From Saccoglossus kowalevskii (lineage: Eukaryota; Hemichordata; Enteropneusta; Harrimaniidae): a stretch of DNA of 64,000 bases. Below, one piece after another: positions 12,150-25,919 of this stretch. The translations under genes and the position numbers were made by a program. Below the pieces are notes generated by a model, which did not search any database, was not told the origin of the DNA, and saw only the letters and a program-made list of their open reading frames with translations. Each line of letters opens with the position of its first letter. Position 1 is the first letter of the stretch. The stretch is from NCBI RefSeq assembly GCF_000003605.2, contig NW_003134343.1, positions 2,281 through 66,280 on the forward strand. Direction: 5' to 3'.

Positions 12150-12500
12150 TCACAGTAGTAATTATCGCCGTTACTTCCGCCAAAGATTATAAATCAAAAA
12201 ATGAAATGTTCAGTATGGGTTGCCCATCAACAATCCGTTGAATTTTAGAGATTATAAGCCGCTGGAAACAGAAACAATTTTAGTAATGACTTTTTTTTTA
12301 TAACTCAACACGTTAGCGAAATTTCAGAAGAGGTTGCCCTTGGCACAGAGACCAATCCATTATATTTTGGAAAAGATCTGGATCTACTTTTCATGGAAAC
12401 AGTAATTTTGGCAATAAGTCTTCATTTATATCTCAAAAATTATAACTAATTATAATGGTATTTTTAGGAAGGATTGCCCGTGAAAAAAGTACCAAACGGT
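12150..12500 (+). repeat. Dispersed repeat, copy 1
   Basis: This non-coding segment shares ordered motifs with 25920-26350: ATTTTCAGAAG/GGAAG-like words, ACCAATCCATTA, TTTTGG followed by AAGATCTGGATCT, and CATGGAAACAGTA. The same chain of words (a Gly-Trp-less, non-coding repeat with an 'accaatccatta' core) recurs in many invertebrate genomes as a high-copy interspersed repeat. It is diverged and has no clear ends. The tRNA-like A box 300 bp upstream could belong to it, but the distance is large for a SINE. Confidence 0.5.
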
Positions 12501-15500
12501 TAGAGATTGATTGATGTCTAGGTCAAGCCATGTTTTTAATGACTATTCATTGCGAGATATATTTTGTCATAAGAAATCACATTTATACGATAGTTGGAAA
12601 AAGTAATTGCGGCGGGTTACGTTCTCAAAATGCCTTCTAACTCTGTATAGAATACAAGTCTTAGGCATTGGTACATATGCATTACGTTTATAAACACCCA
12701 CTGTCCAAAGAAACATACATGTATAGCGATGGTTTAATTGGCATACTTATTGGGAAATAGATAGCAAAATAGAATCACCTTCGTAGTACACATTCAGCAA
12801 ATTTCGGACCAGATACTATTTTTTCACAATTTGCAGATTACTGAAATCAAATTAAGGAGTCCTGAATGTATCGGAGCGCCGGGAGAGCAAAATCAACAGT
12901 TTTTTTTTAATCGGAACTGAACATCCTCGTCATGTGGTGTCAAGTAAATTGTTCTAGTAACCCCTCACGAACACAACATAGATCAAATGAAATAGATCTA
13001 TACCTTGTTATACACGTAAACATTTTGAATAATTGGAACTATAAACACATATGTCATGTAAAGCTTGAAACTCGACTTTGAGGGCAAAGATCTGTCGGCG
13101 GTCAAAGGTCACGATAAACTGACCCACATATTCGAACAGCGCGTTACATAATCATTGTGATTTCAGTCTCAGTGGACGGCCCGGTGAATTGCTGTCAATT
13201 CAACCAATTTGATGACAGGAGTTTCAATTTTGCTGTTGTATTATATTATTGTGCCGTGAAATGTACAAAGATTGGAATTGGTGATATGAGTGTGAATACC
13301 ACAGCCTCAATTTACCGTCCTCATCTATCATGCCCTCTAGTGGCACTTCTTTGACACCACAACGAGGGAAAGAGGTTTAGGCAATTTATTCAGCACATCG
13401 AATATGTTTGATTGTGTGGACTTTCTTCATTTAGTATATTACAAACCTCTAAACACTGAATACCAGTGTATTGACGAACACAAATGAAAACAGCGCTCTT
13501 AACGATGTTTGGGACTGGGGGCGGGGAGGGGTCACTAGTGGAAACTTACCAATGACCATGCAGAGCACCTAGAGATATATAAAAATGTTTTTCACAAAAG
13601 GTAGAGGGTTTCCTTTTGGACATTTTCAGGATTTGTTTATGAATTTGAACTAGTGCATATGAATAAGTGGTGTGTTTTTCTTTTTAAATTTCGGTTCTTC
13701 TATGAACTGCGTATTTTAAACTGTAAGTGGTGATACTGAAACTGTAATAGGCCATTTGAACACAAACACAGACCATGATACATCGCTCAATGTCAGTACA
13801 GTAAGCTCGCAAAAGTGGTCATAAAATGTTAAAGGGTAATTCAACTTTACAGAGGTGTGAGATCAGCATAATTGTTTAAAATTCCCTTCAATTATAGTTA
13901 CAGAATGCAGACACCTGCATACTTAAGTTAATATTTTTACAACGATAGATTTCCCCAGCTACACTTCATCATCCGAAATGAGCACAGACTTGACTCATTT
14001 ATTTTGTTCATCCATTATGATTTTTTTTTATTTCCAAAGCTTTTCCGGATTAAATATTTGATAATACACAAGCGAACATCGACAATAAGTATTCTTGCCG
14101 CATTATATAACGTCACAGTACGTAAATCCCATAAACAGAAGCATATTTCAGATTGAGCCCGGCAAGTTAAAGGCTTCACCGAAATTATATGTTTTCACAA
14201 TCATATATGTGGCAGCGGATAATTTATTTTTGTAATCATCAATTATTTACTGTATTAGAGTATTATGCCCAGCGTGGGTCCCAATTTTTCGTGTAAACAA
14301 ACAATATTTCCACCTTCATCGTAAATAAATAATCGTAGTAATAATAACATATAAAACAAACCCAAACAACCATATACAAATATGTGGCGTTTAAAACGAC
14401 AACACTAGCGAATATAATGTAGGTGCACAAAGCGACCGTGAGCAAGACTAAATGATGTTGGTGTTGCATATATCACGTGGTACTCTAATGTGTGACTGTA
14501 ATCGTAATTATAATACCGATAAAATATAAACGACAAGGGAACTAGGCGCACACTAAAAAAAGCCAATTGAAATCAAATCTCACGATTTCTGCTTTCGTTA
14601 AAACCACTCCGCTGATTAATGCTTGGGGATAAAATTATTGCGCTTCCCTGAAGGTTTACTCCGGTGGCGATTCGGATATTTTTGACTTTCTTGAACGTGT
14701 TCAATTTTTCTTTTTCGAGAATGTAATTGAATAGTTTTAGCCATTAAAAATGTACTATAACCTAATTACTTCGAAGGAGAGAGAAAAAGCTCAAACTTTC
14801 CGATCATAAGATTTACGCTACAATTAAGATATATGCTTCCATGTAAGCCAAACGGAGCCGCATCAGGTCATGGTACCATCTACTTGATCGCTATTTCACA
14901 ACATGAATGACGTTCCAGTGAGAGGCGCGGATTACAACACAATCACCGGGATTCCGTAGAACTGCGTGATCTTGTCTAAAATACTATTTGATACGACAGC
15001 ATTCATCCGTCACACTGTACTACTTTTCTAAGAACCGAAAGTGCGATATTAATCCTTACATACCTGTCAATTTGTTTTTTCTAAACGGAGTCTCAGAGTC
15101 TCTGCCTTGTCTTTCCGATTACCCATTGTTAATTTATCGGTTTCCATAGTAAATAAAATGCGTACCACTATATGTGCATTCAAACAGTACTACCAACGAG
15201 GTTGAATGTCTGAACTGTGCTATATAATAGTAGAACGTCACCCTGATACCAACATTCCCGCCGTGTGCATTCGGTCAATTGCTGTGGAAGTTCTGCACGT
15301 GCCACAGTAAAGCTGTCAGTGCCCCACTCAGTTTAACCACGCTGTTATATAAATGCCTCTGTGAGAACAGTTCGTGCATGAATCAGTACCGCAATGTTTC
15401 ATGGGAAATCCGAACGCGGCATGGTGGCGAATGAAGATAATCAACGACGACTGCAATACATAACAGGTCCGTATGCATCTGGAAAATAATTATAAGCAGA

Positions 15501-18500
15501 ACCTATATTAACTACACAGGCGACGTATTTCTAGAAAAGGTGACACTGACGCAGTTTCATTACAGCATGTGTACCCACAGACAAATGGTTTAACCTTCTC
15601 AAATTATAAACATATTGACAGCTTGACTGTGTTAATCGCATACTCCACAAAACCGTGACGTATTTTGATATAATACATGGAATCCCCATATTTAACAGGT
15701 ATCACTCATTTGACCCGATGTACGCGATATGGGGTGCAATTACCGCATATTAATGCGCTTGCCCACTGCAACTTTACACATTGGAATTAGATATTTAGCG
15801 CCGTGAAATGATCGTTTTCTCGGTGTATCAACCCACTAACAGTCGAGGATTTACTGACAGATTTACATACTCCGGTCTTTGATAGCCCGCAATTTCTCAT
15901 TAGTGACATTTATATAGTTTCGGTAGTTTCATCTTTTACGACGTGGTCCGATTAACCAGTAAGTGTAAACGCATCAAGCAGACAGATTTTTCGGTCGCTG
16001 GTACTAGTTAGGATCATGATCGTCGTAGTGTAGCATCTATATGTCTCTTACATTTAAACAAAATACGTATTGGACGGTTAATTCGTGTTTGGTGACTTAC
16101 TTCGACTCACATTTCTCTCATGTTTGCTTATCATAAATGGCACAATTGAACTATTTTATCAACCGTATAGTATGAATCGATGGTTTTGCTATCGCAGTGT
16201 GTTATGGAAAAAAATGAAATGACATGAAATGGTAGTTGGATGTATTTTGTAATTACACCAAACAACCAATGGGCAATGACCTTACAATAACAGTATCTGA
16301 ATAGGTATCAAAAATCTAATTAAGTTTGAAATGGCAATCTATTTTCAATGTTATGAGATGCCACGCGTTTCAAAAAAAAGAAGCAAAGAACACTTTAAAT
16401 TGAAACTAACCTGTATTATTAATTGAATTCTTATGGAGTGCATTTTCACCAACGCTTGGACGGAATGTAATACAGCTCTAAATTACGTTGTGTGGTTTTG
16501 TGTTGTGAGAGATGTTGTAGTACCGTTTTTCCGGGTCATACCACATACAAGTGTTGAGCTTCAGAGGTGGGGGGGGGTGTACTCAGCTGGTAGCTGGCAT
16601 GAACTGAATTTGCTATACGTGTCATGTTTAATATATTATTTAAAGTTCGTTGATTGTAGAATATACTTTTGATTTCACAAGAAAAATTGTCATAAAGCCC
16701 ACGATTATAAACAAACCGACTCACACTTTTCGTATTTACACTGACCCGCCGTATAATTTACCGTCACCCACTTCTCCCCAGGTCACCAGAGTACTGTGAA
16801 CTACCAATATAAATGTATTTTATATTAACAGGCATTTGAATTAACAATTAGGGAGTTTCCTTTTTAATTTCTGGTTGAGCTCAAAACGTAACTGTTGTTT
16901 CCGAAAATGGTGGTTCATTATAGATGTTTATTTTTACTTTTTACTCTGTTTGACATTTGAAGCGGCACAGTAATCCTATAATCATCTTTCATTCAATGGA
17001 TCGTGGGACGTTTATCTTGTTTCCTCTTATGGTGTATGTGGGCGTTCTTTCCAACCTGATGATTTTTTTAAACTAAATATTTTAAATGCATACATTGTCG
17101 TTATTTACTGTTTGTAATAAACCCATTTTAATGTTTACACAATGTTTAGCTGACGATTTGTAAACAAGACTGTTTAATTTCATAAACCTACGCGCACAAG
17201 AAAATAGTACTATTTTGAATTAAATAAAATGAATTTTGCGGAAAACAGACAAATACATCACGACTTGGTTACATTAGTTAAACTTTGATAACATCTACAT
17301 ATACACTGACTGATTACACGTTAGGTTATGTCAATTTAAGAGGTTTGTATTCATTCCATGCTTGTTGCCCACGCCGCGGGTAATCGTTTAGTTTATACGA
17401 GCATAGCACTGCGCATGATAAACATACTTCACAAAGTACGTAGTAATCCATACAGAAAAAAATATTGAGTTGGTAACTGTACATTTAGTGATTTTTAATT
17501 TTTGTTCACAATCCTTGTATTTCCACTTAATATTGAAAAACATCTTAATATTAAACAAGCTTGTGTCTGGGTTGGTTGACATCGATGTACATAACCAGTG
17601 AAACCACGCCATGACTATGATGTATTTTCACGCATACAGATATATAACTATTTAGAACTTCAATGCCTGTGGTCTTGGTTATTGGTTTTTATGCCCGTTA
17701 TTCAAATATTTGTACAAGAAAACTTGTCCTCCTGCTGTTTCTAAACAGATGTTCTTTTGTAAAAAATGGAGATTTTAAACCTCCTTGAAAAGGGGTATTA
17801 GCACCGGCGTGACTATTACGCATAAGTTACATTGACGTAAGCACATATACGCAACGCTGGCGCAAAAATACCCGAATATGGCCGGACGACACCGGAGATC
17901 ACTCGCTTGCTGTAAGTACATTGGCGTTCTAAAATAAATATGGGTGCCACGGTCAACTGCATTTAAGTTTATCTTATTTCAAAGTGACAGGCTTACAATG
18001 TGTGCCACGTCTTTTGAATGTAACTGATAAAGTGTATACGTTTCGCGTTTGCTAATTTCTCGACGATAGAACTGCATTGGCGAGTTTTGACCGAATGCAT
18101 ATGAACGTGATGCAGAGTTGTATACCAGAGTAATTATGTCTGGGGGTAATAATCTTGCATGCTACGAATCTGTTTTGAAAGATACAAATCATACAGTCAT
18201 TAATCTTTCTGGAAAGTAATTATTTATTTTTAAATAACGATGTTTTCTGGTTTTCAGGATTGTTTTAAATTTTGTAATGATAGAAATGGCAAAATAAATA
18301 GTAGCCACACTCTTTGGGAAACATTTTACAAATAATCACCCCAACAGAGATGACAGTTTTAGCGACCCAAAACGATCATTATCTGATTGACTGTCCTGGC
18401 TATGAAACATGGAATACTCTTACTTAATTAGGGCAACAATGCATTTAATATTACCCGAGCCCTAATGTGGTTTTTGCGTATGTAACTTTGTTTCTATTGT

Positions 18501-20249
18501 ATTTTTACTATGTCATACTAATGTTATCATATTTCATTTTACATGTAAACATTTAAATGTTCGCTGTTCCTAAATAAACATATTTGCAAGATTGTCACCA
18601 TTACTTTATATTACAGGACACATATAGAGTAATTACTTTTGTAATTATTATATACAGTGAAAACATACTATTATTGTTAAACCGTCCATTTGTTAATTAA
18701 AGCTATTTGAATAAAACCACAATTTTTCTCATTTCCATGGCAACAAACGAGAACGTTAACGGAAAGTAAAATGTTCTCATGTTATAGATGAGGGCCCACA
18801 CTTTAAATAAAATAAAATAAACGGGAGTGGACAGATGATCACAACGTACTTGAAATATACCGCAACCTTTACTATAAACAACGAATCATAGTGGAAATTC
18901 AAAACGGTATAATCTGAAAGAATCACCAGGTATGCAAGCATTGGCTAGTGTTGATGGATAATCTCTAAGGTTAAACGGGTAATACTGTGGTATGAACTGT
19001 GAGTCATAGCCCATACCCATGTCATCCGTTGAAACATCTAAAAATACAAATCGCCGAGTAGATTCCAACCGCCAAGTTGCCAATTGATATGATAGCAGTG
19101 TTTATCAGTAAGTAGCTGTTGTATTAAAAGAAAACGTATGAGCAGCTGTGTAAATCAAGAGGTAGTTCACGAGAAACACGAATTCTACTGAGGAAATATC
19201 ACATACAGAGCATATATTGCCACACTTTGACACCGAGATTGGGCAAAATAATAACAATATTTGCATATACAATTCGCTACATGAGTGACACTACTTATAA
19301 TAAACCGAACAAGGTCAATGTGTATAAACATGTCATTTTACGAAGGATCTTGGTGTGTTGGATAGAAAATTGTTGCAATTATCTAAACTTCACTCTGTGC
19401 AAGATGATATTTATTGCTGGGCGTGTGTGTTGCTAAGCAACGTAATCTCAACGTGATGACATTTTTAAAAATAGCCTATTGACGACACATATATGTCAAA
19501 TAACGTCATTTAAGAAGTTGTTGCCCACATATAGCGATCGTTACTATATTTACTTGATTTAAATTCAGATAGTGACAAGAGAACGATTAAAGATACTATT
19601 ACCTCCACATCCCAAAACTGTAAAAGCTAATCTTATGACATATATTACAAGTTTGACGTCCAGACGTCACATGAACTCCACCATATGTGATATTCGAAAT
19701 ACTGAAAAGTTTCTTTTGTTCCAGTTATATAAAGACGAGGCTAGCACGCATGTAAAAAGCGTGATTGAATTTAGAAGCATTATAATTCAAACACTGTACA
19801 CTGAGTTTAAGATTAAACTTAAGATAACACTAACGCATATTATGACATTTTCGTAAATAACGTACCTTTCATGTATGTTGAAATGGGTCTACAAATAAAT
19901 CTATTCAATTACGACAACCACAAACACTTTGGCGAAATAGTGTTCCTTCTTTGTATTGTAATACATCATTACGCACATTGCTTAAAGAGAAAACTTTTTC
20001 TTTAGTTCTTATCACGTTTCGTGTTATTTCAGGAGTTTCCAGTTTAATTTAATTACTAAATTAATTTGTTTAATACAAAAACTCGAGATTAGGAGATTAG
20101 GCTAGGCGCACTTTATATGTTGTCAATTTCACTTTATTATTATTTTAAACATGATAGTTCAATACATTGCAAAATACGTGTCTATTATCAACTTAACTTT
20201 ATTAATTATATAATCAGTCGTCAACATTAAAATCGAAACGTTATTGCAC
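12501..20249. other. Long gene-poor stretch
   Basis: No confirmed gene in nearly 8 kb. A short frame at 14263-14469 (minus, true ATG) encodes a hydrophobic 68-residue peptide, and a frame at 18886-19083 (minus) has protein-like composition, but neither has a recognisable domain. A nuclear-receptor-type DR1 (GGTCAAAGGTCA) lies at 13100-13111. A segment at 15385-15410 resembles 4560-4585 (CCGCAATG, then ATGGGAAATCC); its nature is unknown. Confidence 0.4.
17878..17911 (+). CDS. Possible short first coding exon
   Basis: An ATG at 17878 opens eleven codons (MAGRHRRSLAC) and runs directly into GTAAGTA, a near-consensus splice donor, at 17912. The surroundings are CG-richer than average. I found no downstream exon, so this is only a candidate. 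Confidence 0.2.
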
Positions 20250-23200
20250 GATGCAAAATTTATTGAAAATAAATAAAAAGCTTCCGAACCTCATAAATTG
20301 GTTTAAATTGACGACAGTTGGTTCTTTTGTTAGCCTCTCACGTAACTATAAGGTGTTGCAAAATAATAATAATGTCTTTCATTTTTATATATATTTGTCA
20401 GTGTATTATGAAATGTATTTCGTCTTCTGTTGTTTTACATATTTTGCAAATTCTTTCATCAGCTGGTGTTTTGGGACGTTGTTTTACATATTTTGCAAAT
20501 TCTTTCATCAGCTGGTGTTTTGGGACGTTGTTTTACATATTTTGCAAATTCTTTCATCAGCTGGTGTTTTGGGACGTTGTTTTACATATTTTGCAAATTC
20601 TTTCATCAGCTGGTGTTTTGGGACGTTGTTTTACATATTTTGCAAATTCTTTCATCAGCTGGTGTGTTGGGACGTGTATGTCTCCCGCTTCAGCTTAGTC
20701 TTAGTTTGGCTAATTATATTTTAGATAATGTAGTCAAGAGTATTTGTAACAATTTTGTTTTAGTTCCATTATAACATCCTATGCAAAAGTTATTGGCCCA
20801 TTATAAGTCAGGGTTTCGATAGTATTTGATTGCTCTGTGATGAATAATTGATAACAACGGTAATCTACCATTCTGCTGTCAATGCTGCTGCATTTGTTAT
20901 TGACATTCAGTAAATCATGACAGGATTTTATATGATATTTTTCAATACATGTACGGTCCCAATGTTCAATTTTTATGTTTATTTCCCAAGGACTCAACAC
21001 GTTTTGTCTTCAGTTTCATATTATTGTATTGTCTTCGTCATAATTCTATTTGACTTAAAGGTGATTCCTAGGTATGTTAATTGATTGGTCTTGTTCAGTG
21101 TTATCTTTCCATAGTAGAATAGTGTATCTTCAGGTTTACATCCATCTTTGGTGAAAATCATAACTTTGGGTTTCTCTGTGTTCACTGCTAGTCCCCACGT
21201 CTGTGTATATTACTGTAGAATATTAATACTGACTAGTAGTCCTAATTTGGATGTGAATGTGAACATCTGCATGTTTTAGGTTTGTTAGAGATAGGCTGTT
21301 GAGTTCAGGGTGTCAGTTAAGGTTTTGTCGAGCCATGTTGATATGTCGTTGATGAAGTTTGAAAAATAGGGGGCTCATTGGTAACCTTGTTTTACGCCAT
21401 TCACTCTTCCATCAAATTAAACTTGAAATGAAAGTGTTTGTACATGTATTTTATCACAGTGTATAATGATTCACACATGTTTGTAGTTCTGTAGTTTGTA
21501 TAACAGTCTCCCAAGACTGTGTTAAATCACTTTCTAAGCACCACACGGCTGATGTAAAGATTCTTTTTGTCGTTTGATAGTTTTTAATCATAGTGCCCAG
21601 AGTCAAAATGCTCATGTTTCATAATTCAGGGTAGAGTTCTTGGTTAATATCTTAAGAATATATAGTTTTTGATGTGCTTGTATTAAGAGTGGGCTTCCAT
21701 ATTTGAGCATCTCTGAGGGTATTTTATCAACGCCGCTAGATTTCCTCGTTTTCCATTTGGTGTAACATTATCAGTCCCTTTTGGTTGGTAACATATTATT
21801 TCTTGTTATAGCACTGTGTAATGGTCAATGTAATGTTTTATATAATAAGACGATCCAGATGGCGGTATGTATATGGTACATAGGTTTTAGATGAAAAAAG
21901 TTTACACCATACTGTACTACTGTCAATTGATTGCTGTAATATTGAAACACCAGGTTTAATAGTTTGTCTGATGTACATGCTTATACTACCGGAATTCTTT
22001 CATGCTTTCACATAATTGTCATTCGGTGTTGGTAGTAATTCAACACGTATTGTCCATTCAGATTTCTGTAAACACTATATGTGGTACTCTTTAATGCATT
22101 ATTCTATGTTGGTGAGTTCCCTTGTTTTTCTCTCTTCATCGTAGACCTTGCGAGTTGAGATGTTCAATTTGCTGTAAGTTTTGTATATTGCACTTTCTTT
22201 TTAACCAACCCATAATTATTCAGTACAGTACCTCTATCGTTGTTTATGTTTGTTTCTTGGAATTCCCTTTATTTTTTTGCCAGTTTTTGTATTGATGAGG
22301 GTAGGTCCAGCTCTGTTACGTTCTCTCCCGGCTTCTAGCATAATTTCTCTTCAGAGGGTATTCAGTGTTCATTTTATCATATTTTGTAAATAATTTGTTA
22401 TAATTCGATTTAACAACTGTAGAGTAATTTCTGCTGTTGTCTCTATAGTTATTCGTGCATTTGTATCACATGTCTTGTCTGGTTGGTCATTCTGATAAGT
22501 GGAATTGCTTCATAATTGCAGACTTGCTGTTGTTCATCTGTATGTAGATGTTTAATATTAATGAATATTAATATGTTTGTCATGCTTTCTGTATTCTCCT
22601 TTGGAATATTTAACATAATTTTTCACAGCATTTTGTAATGTATGTTGTATTGTTTCAACCATATCTGTATATTTGGTTGTTATGGTGGTGCCATTCATTC
22701 CATTGTCTACTAATTGTTAGGATTTGTTTCTCTAGGAAAGTAGTAGGTTTTTGTGTTGTTTTTATTGGTTGTTGGATGTTGGTTGTTTTATAGGATTATC
22801 TGTGTAATACTAGCACAAAGTGTTCTTCGAGATAATTTTTTTAAGTTCATTTCCTATGTGTGCAATTTCTTTCTTGTTTGTATCTCTTCTATCAGCATGA
22901 TGACATCACGGATTGTCAATTGTGGTGTTACTGCTAATATCCTGGTGTGTTCATTTTCTTTTTTGTCGATTTATTGTTGGCATTGGAAACTGTGTTAATT
23001 TTTCTCCTGTCTTCATGTCACGATCTGAATCAGACTCATCATCATTATCATTGATTCTAAATCTTATTGGTTTCCTTGCTTTCCTATTAGAATTTCTTCT
23101 TTCATGCCGTTGTCTTTGGTCTTTGGAGATGTGTATATTAGCTGTTCTTGTGTGTGTTTCATCAGAGTAATCCCTCTATTCAGAATACAATTTTGTTAGA

Positions 23201-23720
23201 AATGTCCTTAGATCAAGAAAGTACCATTATTGTAGATTTTTATAGTCACTGTACTACCATGTGTAATTGTCTATCGTAATTAAACAGTATTTTCTTCTTG
23301 TTTATGGTGGTAGAAATGTTGATCTTCCTGGTAAACTTTATTTAAGAAATTTAGCCATAGATCAGTGTACTGTCTATCGGATGTTACAGTAACTGACTGT
23401 GTATTTAGTTTGACCTCGAACAAACGATTTAAAGAAATCTTTCAGTTTTTCCACTTTTTTCTTCTTTCTTTACTTGTACTAGAATTGTTACATTTGTCTA
23501 TGGCAGGGAGGACTTGTATTCATCTTGAGATTACCATTTGCTTTGTTAAAAAAACACTATTCCCACATTCTGTTAACAGCTTTTGTACTTTTATGCAAGG
23601 TTGTACTAGCACTGGATTACTGGTTGTCGTGCGAATAAACAAGTTAGGAAACTGCAATCAGCGAGTCTATCAGTTCTTTTCCATCCAGTGATACGTGACC
23701 TTGGTCTCAAATACAGTCAT
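20250..23720 (-). mobile_element. Decayed non-LTR retrotransposon (LINE), nearly full-length ORF2 region
   Basis: Read on the minus strand, fragments in several frames give a LINE reverse transcriptase in the right order. SSGVDKIPSEMLKYG lies at about 21.75-21.69 kb, GVKQGY at about 21.40, FINDISTWLDKTL at about 21.35, LKHAD (the catalytic ADD box, second Asp replaced) at about 21.27, VNTEKPKVMIFTKDG at about 21.17 and LTYLGITFK at about 21.07. The C-terminal Cys/His motif ERICKICK followed by TEDEIHF lies at about 20.45-20.41. This order and wording place it near the CR1/L2/Jockey-like LINEs, but I cannot name the clade. Upstream, at 23.2-23.7 kb, the frame pieces continue (for example NNGT near a Tyr-rich stretch) and may be an N-terminal region or ORF1. 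No apurinic endonuclease was recognised. Many stops and frameshifts show the copy is dead. Plus-strand T/G-rich frames here are shadows. Confidence 0.85.
20430..20674. repeat. Five tandem 49-bp copies inside the LINE C-terminus
   Basis: A 49-bp unit starts at 20430, 20479, 20528, 20577 and 20626. The first four copies look identical and the fifth differs by one base near its end (GTGTGTTGG for GTGTTTTGG). On the minus strand one frame of the unit reads RPKTPADERICKICKT, the C-terminal Cys-motif region of the host LINE, so the array grew from LINE coding sequence. Because 49 is not a multiple of three, successive copies are read in different frames. The long plus-strand open frames over this array are artefacts of the repeat. 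Confidence 0.95.
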
Positions 23721-25919
23721 TCTTCGAATTTCACTCATCATGACTTCATTTGAGCAATTCAACTGTTGATAGTTCTCCACATGCACCCTTGCATATTCAT
23801 GGAGCTGATATTTGTCTATAGAAACGTGATAGTTGGAGCAGTGTGGTGTAGCAAAATGTTTATTTTTTCAGAAAAGCTAAACATTGAAACTGCTCGCAAA
23901 ATGGCGGTCATTTTTATATTTATTCATATTAGAATAATTCAACTCATACCATTACAACTGTGGTAAAATCACTAAGATAATAAAGTAAATAGGTTAGTGC
24001 ATCGACACTAAACAACATGTAGTCAACGGGAACCTTTGGCATATTATTTTCCATTCTCTATGGAAGTGATCAAGCATTTTGTGTATATAGCTTGCTGGTA
24101 ATCAATATATTCTCTTACTGTCAGCAAATGCACAATAAGGTGGCCCATCAATGTGCTATTAGTTTCACAATAACAATTGTTATGCTATATATACATAACT
24201 CATGTTAAGCAGAATGTACTAAATTTTGTCGGAACACCTGGCATCACTTTTCGCCCTGAGGAGCATATAATTACTGATTTTCTCATGTATATATGTGAGG
24301 TATACGTCATATTTTGTGAATATTTTTACTGATTTTCATTTAGATATTGATTTACTATTGACTATTGATTCTACTAATTTCTCTCTACATCCACATGAAG
24401 TCTGGAATTTTGCGCAGAACTGCTATTTTTAATCACATTACGCCTGTGTTAATTGAAGCACATATGTGATTATTTTGACTACGTGCAGGGTTTTTGAAAG
24501 TACGATTTATCGCATTGTTTTAAAGAAAGTGCACACATTCACTCTCATCTCACATCTTAACGTTTTCATCGTCTCGTGGCAAGGAACTGAATCGAATTGA
24601 AATTCCACGACGTGATCTGCATTACAAGCCGTCACGTGAGTGCATTGTGCTCGGTAGCTGAACAAAAGGTGTCAGCCGAATAATAGTTTTCATAATGGTT
24701 CAACTGACTAAAATGAAACTGGTGATGCCGAATAATAGTTTTTTTTATAAAGGTTCAACTTACTAAAATGGAACTGGGTGATGGATGGGAGAAAAATAGT
24801 TCAAGTTCGAGTTGATGTCGCATTCCAGTGAATAAAAATCCAAAGGACTTGCTTGAACTTTCAAAATCTTTCAAGAACGACTCTGAATGATTGTCTTATG
24901 AGGTCGTGAGAAGAATATGCTATTGAGAATGTGTCATGTAGTTGAATACTACATAATACAATAATTAAGGTATAATGGCACAATGACAATAACAAACTCT
25001 TCACTACGGTAATTGGCTTCGGAGTACACTGTATTACACACTACCACGGAGAAAACAGACTTGCATCATTACACCATATCGCCTTTGTGATTTTATTACT
25101 GCACTGCAGATTTTACATGTTTACGCTATATCGATTTAGTGACCAACATTGCCACTCACTATGAGGCCGTTAATGTTTGTCTTCACGTTCACTGACTACT
25201 TTTTATTTCAACGTGAGAATTTCCGTTGCCAACGTGCGTTTCCCCTCGATTAGTTTAATTTCAATACAAGCAATTATTGCTGATAATATTACGAGAGAGC
25301 AGCACTGTACCATGATCATACTATACTCCAGTAACAAAAGATGAAGTAGGAAGCCTATGAATTAGTATGATGATTAGATATTTGGACCCGTGAATAGCTG
25401 TAAAGACCCATTTATGCACTCACACGATCAACTGCATTTAGGTTAAGGTTTACAATGCGAGTTCAATAATCTCTGGCACCACTCTTTCCTGAAATGGAAG
25501 TAGGAATAATATGTGCATATATTTCAAGAATCATTTGTGACTCTATGCTTCTTTACAAACTGAAGAAGATACAGTGTACAAGACGGGCTTCAAATTAGTC
25601 ATGTGACTGTCTGTACTTTCACCATTTATAATAAAAGAAATTGTCAGACATTCTCAATTGTGGTAATCGATGGTTACTTATCGTTATCAACTATTTGCTA
25701 TATTAGTTTAAAAGGTAATGAAATAGAGAAAATTGCAAACTGGGTTCTTCCTAGTAACAGCAAAAAGCGTGAACAAATTGCAATGAGATTTATCCTTCAC
25801 ATCTAAGCCTGCACCTCAGATAATTGGTATTTCCGTCCATAAAAATTAAGTCGACATCACATGTTGGTTAAAGTTAATAAAAAATAGTTATACCTTCACA
25901 ACATATGAGCGATGATCGT
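23721..25919. other. Intergenic DNA, nothing certain beyond a short duplication
   Basis: Apart from the 52-bp tandem duplication listed separately, I recognise nothing. A 67-codon plus-strand frame at 25603-25806 has no domain and begins at GTG. Confidence 0.4.
24675..24783 (+). repeat. 52-bp tandem duplication
   Basis: GCCGAATAATAGTTTT begins at 24675 and again at 24727. The two copies continue with a shared TGGTTCAACT/AGGTTCAACT, then ACTAAAATG and AACTGG. They differ at several bases and by a longer T run in the second copy. Confidence 0.85.

Noticed and set aside
20430-20674. CRISPR array
   Set aside because: The 49-bp repeats are directly adjacent with no spacers, and the genome is eukaryotic.
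20251-20774. Three long overlapping plus-strand frames with repeated FCKFFHQLVFWD-like segments
   Set aside because: They exist only because the 49-bp unit, lacking stops on the plus strand, repeats five times; the real sense is the minus-strand LINE.
22753-23691. Plus-strand hydrophobic frames
   Set aside because: Antisense shadows of the minus-strand LINE; the T/G-rich composition gives false membrane-like sequence.
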